A stretch of DNA of 64,000 nt, from assembly GCA_002342415.1 (NCBI GenBank), contig DDPY01000016.1, positions 11,470 through 75,469 of the forward strand, read 5' to 3'. The notes beneath the pieces were generated by a model. It worked only from the letters and a program-made list of their open reading frames with translations, had not been told where the DNA came from and did no database searches. The DNA comes from Prevotella sp. UBA2456 (GTDB lineage: Bacteria; Bacteroidota; Bacteroidia; Bacteroidales; Bacteroidaceae). Shown in pieces: positions 35,048 to 43,524 of this stretch. How positions within the stretch are numbered: the first letter of the stretch is position 1; each line of letters begins with the position of its first letter. Both the position numbers and the translations under genes were made by a program.

Positions 35048-38000
35048 ATGATATGTGAGCATTGCCATAAAGAAAACCGATCGATAGCCAAGTTCTGCAA
35101 ATGGTGCGGCCAGCCGCTCGTCTCGCAGAACGTGCTGGACCGTATGGTTGGGCTTGACGATGTGAAGCAACAGCTGAAAACGGTTGTGGATACTTATACC
35201 TATTTACATTCGCGTAAGGACATCATGAATGTACGCTTGAGTGTAAACACTATTATTATAGGTGAGACGGGTACAGGTAAGACAGCACTGGCAGAGGTGA
35301 TACGCGACTATTTCTATCAGCATAAGATTATCGACAAGCCCAAACTGACAATGGTCGATGCCGTCGACTATCAGCGGTTTGTCGACAAGTGGGATGATAA
35401 TGTCAAGAATGCCAAAGGCGGTATCCTCTTCTTCGATAACGTTCAGAAGCTATTGCCCGACCGTTATTCCAACCAGGTCAATCCCCTCGATAAGCTTTTT
35501 GTCGAAATGGATAAATGGGACGAGAATCCCATCGTGATGATAGCAGGTCTGCCCAAAGGTCTGGACGACTTCCTGACAGCCAACCCGGCAGCCCAGAACC
35601 GATTCAAATATACCTTCCGGCTGCCTACTCCTGGTTACCAGGAGCTCTGCGACATCTGTAAGATGGAGCTGAGGACCAAGTATGGCATAGCAGCCTATAC
35701 ACCAGAAGCAGAGCATAAGCTGTCGCGCTTCTTCCAATATCAGGTCAAGATCAAGGACGACACCTTTGGCTATGCCCATGTGGCAGTGAAGACGGCAGAA
35801 GACATCTTTACCTCTTTTATCAGTCGCGGCACCAATGCCGTGATGGTGGAAGAGCAGGACATCAGGGGCTATGTTCCTGAAGAGCGCTCGTTGGAGGACA
35901 TTCTTGCCGACCTCGACCGCTATATCGGTATGGACGAGGTGAAGAAGGCTGTCCGCGAGATTGCCTTTACGGTGCATAACAGTGTGCAGCGTGCCCAGCG
36001 TGGTCTGGGCGAGCAGGAGAAAGCCGGCATCCATATTGTGCTGACGGGTAATCCAGGTACAGGTAAGACGACGATTGCCCGCAAGCTTGGAGAGATATTA
36101 GAGGCCATAGGTTATCTTGACAGCGGACATGTTGTTGAGGTAGACCGCTCCAAGATGGTGAGCCCCTATCAAGGCGAGACGCCAAAGGTGGTCGACCGCT
36201 TGTGCGACAAGGCGATGGGTGGCATCCTGTTTGTCGACGAGGCCTATACGCTGGCTCCCGTCAATCAGGGAGGCGATCGCGACCAGCAAGGTGCGCAGGC
36301 TTTGGAGCAGCTGATGAAGCGCATGGAGGACGACAGAGGAAAGTTTGTCGTCATTGCTGCCGGCTATCGACAGGAGATGGACAACCTCTTCCGCATCAAT
36401 CCTGGAGTCAGAAGCCGTTTCAGCTACTTCCTGAATATAGACGACTATACGCCCGACCAGCTGTTCCAGATTATGCAGGTCTTCGCCAAAGAGAAGAAAT
36501 ATATCTTCACCAAGGAGGCAGAGGAGTTGGCGCTGAAGATGATTACCGAGCTGTACAACTCGCGCGACAAGGATTTTGCCAATGGCCGCACTATGCGTCA
36601 GCTGTTCGACAAGATCTGTTCCAAGCAGGCAGAGCGCCTGCAGAAGGGCGACATGGCTACGCTGACTAATGAGCAGATGATGTCTATCGACGTAGCGGAT
36701 ATTCCCTACGAGGCTCCCAAGGCCGTCGATTATACCGAGTGTCTTGCCAAGCTCAATGGTATGGTGGGACTGGCTGGAGTCAAGAAGGAGATTTCTAATT
36801 TGGCAGCCTTCCTCAACCTCCAGATTCGTCGGGGAGAAGCCAATACGTTCCAAGGCAAGCATTATGTGTTTACAGGTAATCCGGGTACGGGTAAGACGAC
36901 GGTAGCCCGTATTATGGCAGACGTGTTCCGTACGCTGGGCATCTTGTCAAGAGGACAGCTTATCGAGGCCGACCGCAGCAAACTCGTGGCGGGATTCTCT
37001 GGTCAGACAGCCATCAAGACCAACCAGCTCATCGACTCTGCAATGGGTGGTGTGCTGTTTATCGACGAGGCCTATACCCTGAAGTCGGGCGACAACGACA
37101 GCTTTGGCGGTGAGGCTATCGACACCCTGCTGAAACGCCTGGAAGACGATCGCGGTAAGTTTATCTGCATCGTGGCCGGTTATACCGACCAGATGCACGA
37201 CTTCATCGATACCAATCCAGGACTGAAGAGCCGTTTCACACAGACCATTCATTTTGACGACTATACACCCGATGAACTCACTGAGATCTTCATCAATTTG
37301 GCAAAGGGCAAGAACTTTACCGTTGATGACGATACCAGAGGGGCCGTTCATCGTCAGTTTGAACAGCTCTATCTGCGCCGCGACAAGAACTTCGGCAATG
37401 CCCGCGAGGCACGCCGCATCTTCGACCAGGCAGTAGAGAAGCAGAGCCAGCGTCTGGTCAACGAGATGAACAATCCCGACTTCAACGAGGCTGATATGTA
37501 TCGTATCACTTCTGCCGACCTGCCGATGGCTCAGAGCGAACAGGCCCGTCCGCTGGACGAGGTGCTCAACGAGCTCGACGACTTCATCGGCATGCGCTCT
37601 GTCAAGAATATGATCCGTCGTCTGGCCGTGCAGAGCATGTTTATGAAACAGCGTGCCGCTGCCGGTGCCGGCAAGGTGCAGCAGATGTCCATGAACTTCA
37701 TCCTGACAGGTAATCCGGGTACGGGTAAGACCTCTATCGCCCGCAAGATGGGTGAGATTCTGCAGGCTATGGAGATACTGCCCACCAGTCGCGTCATCGA
37801 GGCCAGTCGGGCCACGCTTGTAGGCAAGTATATGGGCGAGACTCCCAAGATCGTCAACAATATGTGCGACAAGGCGATGGGCGGCATCCTGTTTATCGAC
37901 GAGGCCTATACCTTGTCCTCCGAGAACGACCAATACGGCAAAGAGGCTATTGACACGCTGATGAAGCGGATGGAGGACGATCGTGGTAAATTTGTCGTGA

Positions 38001-38365
38001 TAGCAGCAGGCTATAAGGATGAGATGGAAACATTCCTGGCTGTTAATCCCGGACTGGCCAGCCGCTTCACCCACAAGATGCATATTGACGACTATAACGA
38101 AGACGAGCTGCTGGCTATCTTCAAGAAGATGGCAAGCAAGGACAACTACAAGCTGTCGCCCGAGGCTGAGTTCAAGCTGATGGATCTCATCTGCCGTATT
38201 GTGGTCAACAAGAGCGATTCGTTTGGAAATGCCCGCGAGATGCGTAACATGCTGGATGCCACTATCCAGCAGCTCTCGATGCGTGTCAGTCAGATGCCGC
38301 AGTCGGAAGTGACGCAAGAGACTTATCAATTGATTTTGCCAGAAGATATTAAAGAAACACTATGA
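35048..38365 (+). CDS. Zinc ribbon plus four tandem CbbX/SpoVK-type AAA+ modules
   Basis: 1105 residues. An N-terminal zinc ribbon (C3, C6, C17, C20) precedes four AAA+ domains with Walker A at about 72 (GETGTGKT), 334, 610 and 888 (GNPGTGKT), spaced about 276 residues. Modules 2-4 have Walker B ILFVDEAYTL or equivalent and the conserved GMDEVKKAVRE / MEDDRGKFVVIAAGY blocks of the CbbX/SpoVK family. In module 1 the Walker B is GGILFFDNVQKL, with Asn where the catalytic Glu is expected, so it probably binds but does not hydrolyse ATP. Overlaps the FHA gene by 4 nt. Probably a remodelling ATPase acting on phosphorylated or FHA-bound partners (inference). Confidence 0.92.
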   Translation: MICEHCHKENRSIAKFCKWCGQPLVSQNVLDRMVGLDDVKQQLKTVVDTYTYLHSRKDIMNVRLSVNTIIIGETGTGKTALAEVIRDYFYQHKIIDKPKLTMVDAVDYQRFVDKWDDNVKNAKGGILFFDNVQKLLPDRYSNQVNPLDKLFVEMDKWDENPIVMIAGLPKGLDDFLTANPAAQNRFKYTFRLPTPGYQELCDICKMELRTKYGIAAYTPEAEHKLSRFFQYQVKIKDDTFGYAHVAVKTAEDIFTSFISRGTNAVMVEEQDIRGYVPEERSLEDILADLDRYIGMDEVKKAVREIAFTVHNSVQRAQRGLGEQEKAGIHIVLTGNPGTGKTTIARKLGEILEAIGYLDSGHVVEVDRSKMVSPYQGETPKVVDRLCDKAMGGILFVDEAYTLAPVNQGGDRDQQGAQALEQLMKRMEDDRGKFVVIAAGYRQEMDNLFRINPGVRSRFSYFLNIDDYTPDQLFQIMQVFAKEKKYIFTKEAEELALKMITELYNSRDKDFANGRTMRQLFDKICSKQAERLQKGDMATLTNEQMMSIDVADIPYEAPKAVDYTECLAKLNGMVGLAGVKKEISNLAAFLNLQIRRGEANTFQGKHYVFTGNPGTGKTTVARIMADVFRTLGILSRGQLIEADRSKLVAGFSGQTAIKTNQLIDSAMGGVLFIDEAYTLKSGDNDSFGGEAIDTLLKRLEDDRGKFICIVAGYTDQMHDFIDTNPGLKSRFTQTIHFDDYTPDELTEIFINLAKGKNFTVDDDTRGAVHRQFEQLYLRRDKNFGNAREARRIFDQAVEKQSQRLVNEMNNPDFNEADMYRITSADLPMAQSEQARPLDEVLNELDDFIGMRSVKNMIRRLAVQSMFMKQRAAAGAGKVQQMSMNFILTGNPGTGKTSIARKMGEILQAMEILPTSRVIEASRATLVGKYMGETPKIVNNMCDKAMGGILFIDEAYTLSSENDQYGKEAIDTLMKRMEDDRGKFVVIAAGYKDEMETFLAVNPGLASRFTHKMHIDDYNEDELLAIFKKMASKDNYKLSPEAEFKLMDLICRIVVNKSDSFGNAREMRNMLDATIQQLSMRVSQMPQSEVTQETYQLILPEDIKETL

Positions 38366-38937
38366 TAATTTGTCCAAGTTGTAAAGAAGAGATAGAAGAC
38401 GATTCACACTTTTGCGACCAGTGTGGACAGGAATTGGTCTATTGCAGCAGTTGCGGGCGCGTCGGCATGGGGCGCCGTTGCACCTATTGCGGCGGACTGA
38501 TGATCAGTGCGGACGAACTGATTCAGAAGCGCCAGGAGCCCAAGCAGGTTTCCTCGCCCGTCAGCGTCAGCATGTCCTACAGCCAGATGTCGCAGCGGAT
38601 GCCGGACGGACCCTCTGCAGGATCGTCACCAGGCGGTGTTCCCACGCTGACCCTCTATAATCCCAGTCTCGACATCCGCATGGTAGGCATGAACGGGGCT
38701 ATTATTGGTCGCCGTCAGGGGCCGTATGCTCAGCAGCTGGAGAGCCACATGTATATCTCGGGTGTTCATGCCCAGCTTATTTACAAGCCTGATGCAGGGT
38801 GGTGTATTATAGACAAGCATTCGTCCAATGGAACGAAACTCAATCAGCGCGACTTGCAGCCTGATATCCCGATGTCTGTCAAGAGTGGCGACATTGTGAC
38901 ATTAGCCAACGTGAATCTGCAAGTCAGCGTGAATTAA
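38362..38937 (+). CDS. Zinc ribbon - FHA domain protein
   Basis: 191 residues. Two short zinc ribbons at the N-terminus (CPSCKEEI-FCDQCG, CSSCGRVG-CTYCGG), a Ser/Gln-rich linker (about 60-95), and an FHA domain (about 97-190) with GRRQGPY, the key SHMYISGVHAQ and DKHSSNGTKLNQ segments. FHA domains bind phosphothreonine, so this is the probable reader of the upstream kinase. Translation is coupled to the AAA+ gene by ATGA overlap. Confidence 0.9.
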   Translation: MIICPSCKEEIEDDSHFCDQCGQELVYCSSCGRVGMGRRCTYCGGLMISADELIQKRQEPKQVSSPVSVSMSYSQMSQRMPDGPSAGSSPGGVPTLTLYNPSLDIRMVGMNGAIIGRRQGPYAQQLESHMYISGVHAQLIYKPDAGWCIIDKHSSNGTKLNQRDLQPDIPMSVKSGDIVTLANVNLQVSVN

Positions 38938-38974
38938 ATCATTTAAAGATAGTATTTAGGATAAAGATTTTCTT

Positions 38975-39721
38975 ATGAGCAGAATCGTGTTAACGGCTGC
39001 CAGCCGTGTAGGATGCGTAAGAAGTAACAATGAGGACATGGTCCTTGCCTACGACAAGTTTGTGCGTAGTGATGTATATGGAACAGAATTCATGACGGAG
39101 AACATCGATCGCTTTGTCATTGCCTTGGCCGATGGCATGGGTGGTCATAATGCTGGCGAGGTGGCCAGTTCGGATGCACTGACCAACCTCAAGTTCTTTC
39201 TGGAAGACTTGCCAGCCAATCTTTCCTCAGGCGAGTTCAACGAGATGATGGTGGAGTGGCTGCATTCCGTCAACCAGATTATCGACTCCAAGGGGCATGT
39301 CAACCCGGAGATGGCCGAGATGGGGACTACGCTGGTAGCCGTCGTCTTCTATAACAAGAAGTATTATTGGCTCAACTGTGGTGACAGCCGCCTCTATCGT
39401 TTTCGCGACGGACAGCTTCAGCAGTTGTCGTCCGATCATTCTCTGAATAACCAGCAAGGCCAGAAGAAACATTCTAACATCATCACCAATTGTATAGGCG
39501 GTGGGTGTAAGAGTTCTTATCTAGACCTGTTTGACTTTACAGACGATTTTCTTTCTGGCGATGTCTATATGCTATGTTCCGACGGGTTGAACGATATGGT
39601 CAGTGATGAGTCTATCGCTGCGCTGTTGTCCTCGGGAGCCAATGCCAATCAGCTTTGTCAGGCTGCCATTGAGGCAGGCGGATATGATAATGTTTCGGTA
39701 TGTGTATTTAAAGTTGAGTAA
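38975..39721 (+). CDS. PP2C-family Ser/Thr phosphatase
   Basis: 248 residues of PP2C catalytic domain: SRVGCVRSNNEDMVLA, the metal-binding ALADGMGGHNAGEVAS, MGTTLVAVVF, NCGDSRLYRFRDGQLQQLSS, CSDGLNDMV and GYDNVSVCVF. All metal-ligand Asp are present, so it should be active. Eraser of the phospho-signalling module. 37 nt after the FHA gene; its stop is 2 nt before metA. Confidence 0.94.
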   Translation: MSRIVLTAASRVGCVRSNNEDMVLAYDKFVRSDVYGTEFMTENIDRFVIALADGMGGHNAGEVASSDALTNLKFFLEDLPANLSSGEFNEMMVEWLHSVNQIIDSKGHVNPEMAEMGTTLVAVVFYNKKYYWLNCGDSRLYRFRDGQLQQLSSDHSLNNQQGQKKHSNIITNCIGGGCKSSYLDLFDFTDDFLSGDVYMLCSDGLNDMVSDESIAALLSSGANANQLCQAAIEAGGYDNVSVCVFKVE

Positions 39722-39723
39722 TT

Positions 39724-40641
39724 ATGCCTTTAAGATTGCCAGATAAGCTTCCTGCCATTGAACTGCTGAAGCAGGAGAACATCTTTGTGATGGACGACTC
39801 TCGTGCCCACATGCAGGATATTCGTCCCCTGCGCATTGCCATTCTTAATCTCATGCCGTTGAAGATTACCACGGAGACAGACCTCATCCGGCTATTGTCC
39901 AATACCCCGTTGCAGTTGGAAATCAGCTTCATGAAGCTGAAGAGCCATACTCCCAAGAATACGCCCATCGAGCACATGATGATGTTCTATCGCGATTTCG
40001 AGGAGATGAAACGTGAGAAATACGACGGCATGATTATCACGGGTGCTCCGGTGGAATCGTTCGCGTTTGAGGATGTCTACTACTGGCAGGAGATGACCGA
40101 GATTTTCGACTGGGCTCGCACCCATGTCACCAGCACCCTGTATATCTGTTGGGCTGCCCAGGCCGGACTCTACTATTATTATGGAGTTCCCAAATATCCT
40201 TTGCAGCGGAAGATGTTTGGTGTCTTCCCCCAGTATCCGCTCGAACCTCTGTTGCCCATCTTCAGAGGCTTCGACGACATCTTCCAGATGCCTCATAGCC
40301 GCCATTCCGAAGTGCGCCGCGAGGATATTCTTGCCCGTCCGGAACTGACACTGATAGCCGAGTCGCCCGACTGTGGTGTCTCGATGGTGATGGCGCGCAA
40401 TGGTCGCGAGTTTTTCATTACCGGGCACTTGGAGTATGCTCCCGACACGCTGGCTAAGGAATATTTCCGCGATAAGGATACCCGCGATGACGTAGACCTG
40501 CCGCTTCACTATTTCCGCGACGACAATCCTGCCAACGAGCCGCTGGTTTCCTGGCGAGCCCACGCCAACCTGCTCTATTCCAACTGGATCAACTATTACG
40601 TATATCAGGAGACGCCTTACGATATCAATCAGATTCAATGA
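39724..40641 (+). CDS. metA: Homoserine O-acyltransferase MetA (probably acetyltransferase)
   Basis: 305 residues, normal length. It acylates homoserine, first committed step of methionine synthesis. Nucleophile Cys142 (ICWAAQAG), GAPVESFAFEDVYYW, HLEY. Residue 111 is Glu (TGAPVE); in this family Glu111 favours acetyl-CoA and Gly111 succinyl-CoA, so the enzyme is probably a homoserine O-acetyltransferase despite the usual name. It starts 2 nt after PP2C and overlaps the next gene by 4 nt. Whether it is cotranscribed with the signalling operon is open. Confidence 0.92.
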   Translation: MPLRLPDKLPAIELLKQENIFVMDDSRAHMQDIRPLRIAILNLMPLKITTETDLIRLLSNTPLQLEISFMKLKSHTPKNTPIEHMMMFYRDFEEMKREKYDGMIITGAPVESFAFEDVYYWQEMTEIFDWARTHVTSTLYICWAAQAGLYYYYGVPKYPLQRKMFGVFPQYPLEPLLPIFRGFDDIFQMPHSRHSEVRREDILARPELTLIAESPDCGVSMVMARNGREFFITGHLEYAPDTLAKEYFRDKDTRDDVDLPLHYFRDDNPANEPLVSWRAHANLLYSNWINYYVYQETPYDINQIQ

Positions 40642-42437
40642 CGCCACTCGAACTGCTTGCACCAGCCAAGAATCTTGAATGCGGCCTGGCTGCCGTCCAG
40701 CACGGTGCCGATGCCGTCTATATCGGTGCTGCCCGTTTTGGCGCCCGTGCCTCGGCAGGCAACAGCATCGACGACATCCGCGAGCTCTGCCGCTATGCCC
40801 ATCAGTTCGAGGTCCGTGTCTATGTCACGGTGAACACCATTCTCTACGACGATGAACTGTCTGCCACCGAGCAGCTCATCCGTCAGCTGTACGATGCGGG
40901 TGTCGATGCCATTCTCGTGCAGGACATGGGCATCCTTCGCATGAATCTTCCGCCCATCGCCCTGCATGCCTCTACCCAGACCGACAATCGTACGGCCGCC
41001 AAGGTTCGATGGTTGCAGCAACAAGGCTTCCGCCGTGTCGTCCTGGCCCGCGAGTTGTCTGTCGACGAGATTGCTTCCATCCACGCCCAAGTGCCCGACA
41101 TGCCGCTTGAGGTCTTTGTTCACGGAGCGCTCTGTGTCAGCTATAGCGGCTTGTGCTATGCTTCGCAGCATTGCTTCCACCGTTCGGCCAATAGGGGAGA
41201 GTGCGCGCAGTTTTGCCGCATGAAGTTCGACCTGATAGATGCCGACGGTCGCGAGTGGGAACATCAGCGCCACCTGTTGTCGCTCAAAGACCTCAACCAG
41301 CATGCCCATCTCGGAGAACTTATCCAGGCTGGGGCCACCTCGTTCAAGATTGAAGGCCGTCTGAAGGATGCTGCCTATGTCAAGAATGTGGTCGCTGCCT
41401 ACAGTCAGCAGCTCAATGCCTTCATTGCTGCCCATCCCGTACAGTATTGCCGCGCATCCAAGGGAAAGGTTACCTATACCTTTACGCCCCATCTGGAGAA
41501 AACCTTCAATCGCGGTTTCACCACCTATTTCCTGCATGGGCGGCAGCCCGATATTTTCTCGCCCGACACGCCCAAGGCTATGGGCGAATATGTGGGTAAG
41601 GTCAAGGAGCTGCGTCGCGACTCGTTCAATGTGGCGGGCACAGCCAGTTTTGCCAATGGCGACGGACTCTGCTTCATCAATGCGGAGCGCCAGCTGGAGG
41701 GCTTCCGTGTCAACAGGGCCGAGGGCAATCGGCTCTATCCCTATCCGATGCCTGCTCATCTGCGTGCCAATATGGCGCTCTATCGCAACAACGACCAGGA
41801 GTTTGAACGGATACTGGCCCGTCCCAGTGCCGAGCGGAAAATTCCTGTTACCCTGCGGCTGGAAGCCATTCCGCAGGGCTTCCGACTCTCTTGTGGCAGC
41901 GTGAGTGTAGAGGCGGCGTGTGCGCATCAGACTGCCCAGAAGCCTCCCCACGACAACATCGTGCGACAGCTCTCCAAACTGGGCGGTACCGTTTATGAGT
42001 GTAGTAGGGTGGAGGTGCCCCCTCATTTCGATTATTTCATTCCGAGCAGCCTTCTGGCAGGATTGCGCCGTCAACTCGTGGAGCGCCTTTCAGAAGATGC
42101 AGAAACGAAGAGCCTTCCCACTTCTGTCATCCCGCATCAAGAGTCTGCCGCCACCCCTCCTGCCTATTCCCACTCCTTCGAGTATAATATGGCCAATCGT
42201 TTATCGGCCGCTTTCTATGGTGCTGCCCAGCCGTCTGCCTACGAACTGCGAGGCGGCGACGGGCCTATCATGCAGTGCCGCCACTGCCTGCGCTATTCGT
42301 TAGGCTATTGCACCAAGCGCGGCGGTGCCGTTCCCCAATGGCGCGAGCCCCTGCGCCTGCGTCTGTCCGACGGACGTCTGTTCCGGCTGGAGTTCGATTG
42401 TAAACAATGTCAGATGAATGTCTATGCTGAAGATTAG
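40638..42437 (+). CDS. U32 family peptidase (RlhA/TrhP-like)
   Basis: 599 residues. U32 core: LELLAPAKNLECGLAAVQHG at the start, ADAVYIGAARFGARA, and the signature EVFVHGALCVSYSGLCYASQ with clustered Cys (C..C..C...C) that may hold an iron-sulfur cluster. A long C-terminal domain with an extra CRHCLRYSLGYCTK and CKQCQMNVY Cys set follows. Relatives RlhA and TrhP hydroxylate 23S rRNA or tRNA in E. coli, so an RNA-modification role is more likely than proteolysis. Coupled to metA by 4-nt overlap. Confidence 0.85.
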   Translation: MTPLELLAPAKNLECGLAAVQHGADAVYIGAARFGARASAGNSIDDIRELCRYAHQFEVRVYVTVNTILYDDELSATEQLIRQLYDAGVDAILVQDMGILRMNLPPIALHASTQTDNRTAAKVRWLQQQGFRRVVLARELSVDEIASIHAQVPDMPLEVFVHGALCVSYSGLCYASQHCFHRSANRGECAQFCRMKFDLIDADGREWEHQRHLLSLKDLNQHAHLGELIQAGATSFKIEGRLKDAAYVKNVVAAYSQQLNAFIAAHPVQYCRASKGKVTYTFTPHLEKTFNRGFTTYFLHGRQPDIFSPDTPKAMGEYVGKVKELRRDSFNVAGTASFANGDGLCFINAERQLEGFRVNRAEGNRLYPYPMPAHLRANMALYRNNDQEFERILARPSAERKIPVTLRLEAIPQGFRLSCGSVSVEAACAHQTAQKPPHDNIVRQLSKLGGTVYECSRVEVPPHFDYFIPSSLLAGLRRQLVERLSEDAETKSLPTSVIPHQESAATPPAYSHSFEYNMANRLSAAFYGAAQPSAYELRGGDGPIMQCRHCLRYSLGYCTKRGGAVPQWREPLRLRLSDGRLFRLEFDCKQCQMNVYAED

Positions 42438-43395
42438 GAGTCTGCTCTGCCTCGTAGCCCTGATGCTGCTTACCGCCTGCTATAATCACCGTCAGCGGAC
42501 AACGGATGTTTGGGATCTCACCAAACAGCAGATAGACTCTATCTCGTTCTCCACCACCCATCATTATTCCCAGAACTACAATTTTGTCGTTACCACGAGC
42601 AGTCTGCCTCTTTCCGATGCACTGCCCGAATATGTGTTCGACACCGTCTATGTCACGCGCGGTGAGCGCATTGTAGTGGCAGAGATAGCCACCGTCCCTA
42701 ACGACACGATTGACTCCGTATGGGTCAAGGTGGCCCGCGACCAGATTACTCAGGGATGGATACGCGAGAGCGAACTGCTACAGGGTGTATCTCCCGACGA
42801 CCCCATCTCCGAGTTTATCGATGTCTTCTCCGATACCCATTTGCTCTTCTTTCTTGCCTTTTGCGTGGTCGTGGGTGGAGCCTATGCCATGCGTTCTCTT
42901 TTGCGGCGCAAGGCATATATCGTGCATTTTCGCGACATCGATTCCTTCTATCCCACCTTGCTCTGCCTCTTGGTAGCCTGCTCTGCCACCCTCTATGCCT
43001 CCATCCAGATGTTCGCTCCCGAGTCGTGGCGCCATTACTACTATCATCCCTCGCTCAATCCCTTTGCACTCCCTCTCCACTTAGGCGTGTTCATCACTTC
43101 CGTATGGGCCATCATCATCGTTGCCGTAGCCGCCGTCGACGATGTCCGCCATCGCCTGCAGAGTGGCGAGACCATGCTCTATCTGTCCGGTCTCGCTGCC
43201 GTATGTGCTGTCGATTACGTGCTGTTCAGCGTTTCCACCTTATATTATTTAGGCTATCCGTTGCTGGTGGCCTATACCGTCTATGCCCTGTGGCGTTATT
43301 TCCGCTTTGCCCACTATCGCTACACCTGCGGCCAGTGTGGCGCTCCACTCCGCACGAAGGGCATCTGTCCCCACTGCGGCACCCGCAATGTCTGA
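42418..43395 (+). CDS. Membrane lipoprotein with C-terminal zinc ribbon
   Basis: 325 residues. Lipoprotein-type signal (LLCLVALMLLTAC), a small exported domain with SH3-like ending (DSVWVKVARDQITQGWIRES), then four to five transmembrane helices (about 135-280), and a C-terminal zinc ribbon CGQCGAPLRTKGICPHCG facing presumably the cytoplasm. Starts inside the U32 gene (20-bp overlap); ATG 42424 is also possible. Function unknown. No family name recognised. Confidence 0.75.
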   Translation: MSMLKIRSLLCLVALMLLTACYNHRQRTTDVWDLTKQQIDSISFSTTHHYSQNYNFVVTTSSLPLSDALPEYVFDTVYVTRGERIVVAEIATVPNDTIDSVWVKVARDQITQGWIRESELLQGVSPDDPISEFIDVFSDTHLLFFLAFCVVVGGAYAMRSLLRRKAYIVHFRDIDSFYPTLLCLLVACSATLYASIQMFAPESWRHYYYHPSLNPFALPLHLGVFITSVWAIIIVAVAAVDDVRHRLQSGETMLYLSGLAAVCAVDYVLFSVSTLYYLGYPLLVAYTVYALWRYFRFAHYRYTCGQCGAPLRTKGICPHCGTRNV

Positions 43396-43404
43396 TGTTT
43401 TTCC

Positions 43405-43470
43405 CGAGTGCAGAGGAAAACTTTTTCGAGTGCAGGGGAAAAAGTTTTCGAGTGCAGTGGGAAAAAAAGT
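43405..43470 (+). repeat. Three tandem 22-bp repeats upstream of the ECF sigma gene
   Basis: Units CGAGTGCAGAGGAAAACTTT (plus TT), CGAGTGCAGGGGAAAAAGTT (plus TT) and CGAGTGCAGTGGGAAAAAAA (plus GT) lie at 43405-43426, 43427-43448 and 43449-43470. The exact 22-bp period, two DNA turns, puts all copies on one face of the helix; a regulator-binding array is plausible. Confidence 0.85.
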
Positions 43471-43478
43471 TGGAAACA

Positions 43479-43495
43479 CCATGCAGTCTTTTCAT
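43479..43495 (+). promoter_or_regulatory. 17-nt element upstream of sigma-barrel gene (copy 1)
   Basis: CCATGCAGTCTTTTCAT, ending 29 nt before ATG 43525. The identical sequence precedes the next gene (45232-45248). A shared promoter element for the encoded ECF sigma factor is the best guess. Confidence 0.6.
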
Positions 43496-43524
43496 CATTT
43501 TCGGACATAAGAGATAAAGGCATC

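Noticed and set aside
36947..38329. Long open frame antisense to the AAA+ gene
   Set aside because: It is a shadow of high-GC third-position coding; the product is His/Leu/Val-rich without domains.
31130..39721. Type VI secretion threonine-phosphorylation genes (PpkA/PppA/Fha)
   Set aside because: No type VI structural gene is near, and the AAA+ protein is of CbbX/SpoVK type, not ClpV.
40635..42074. Long open frame antisense to the U32 peptidase gene
   Set aside because: No promoter or domain; the plus strand has the U32 signature.
43405..43470. CRISPR-like repeats
   Set aside because: 22-bp head-to-tail units without spacers, only three copies.
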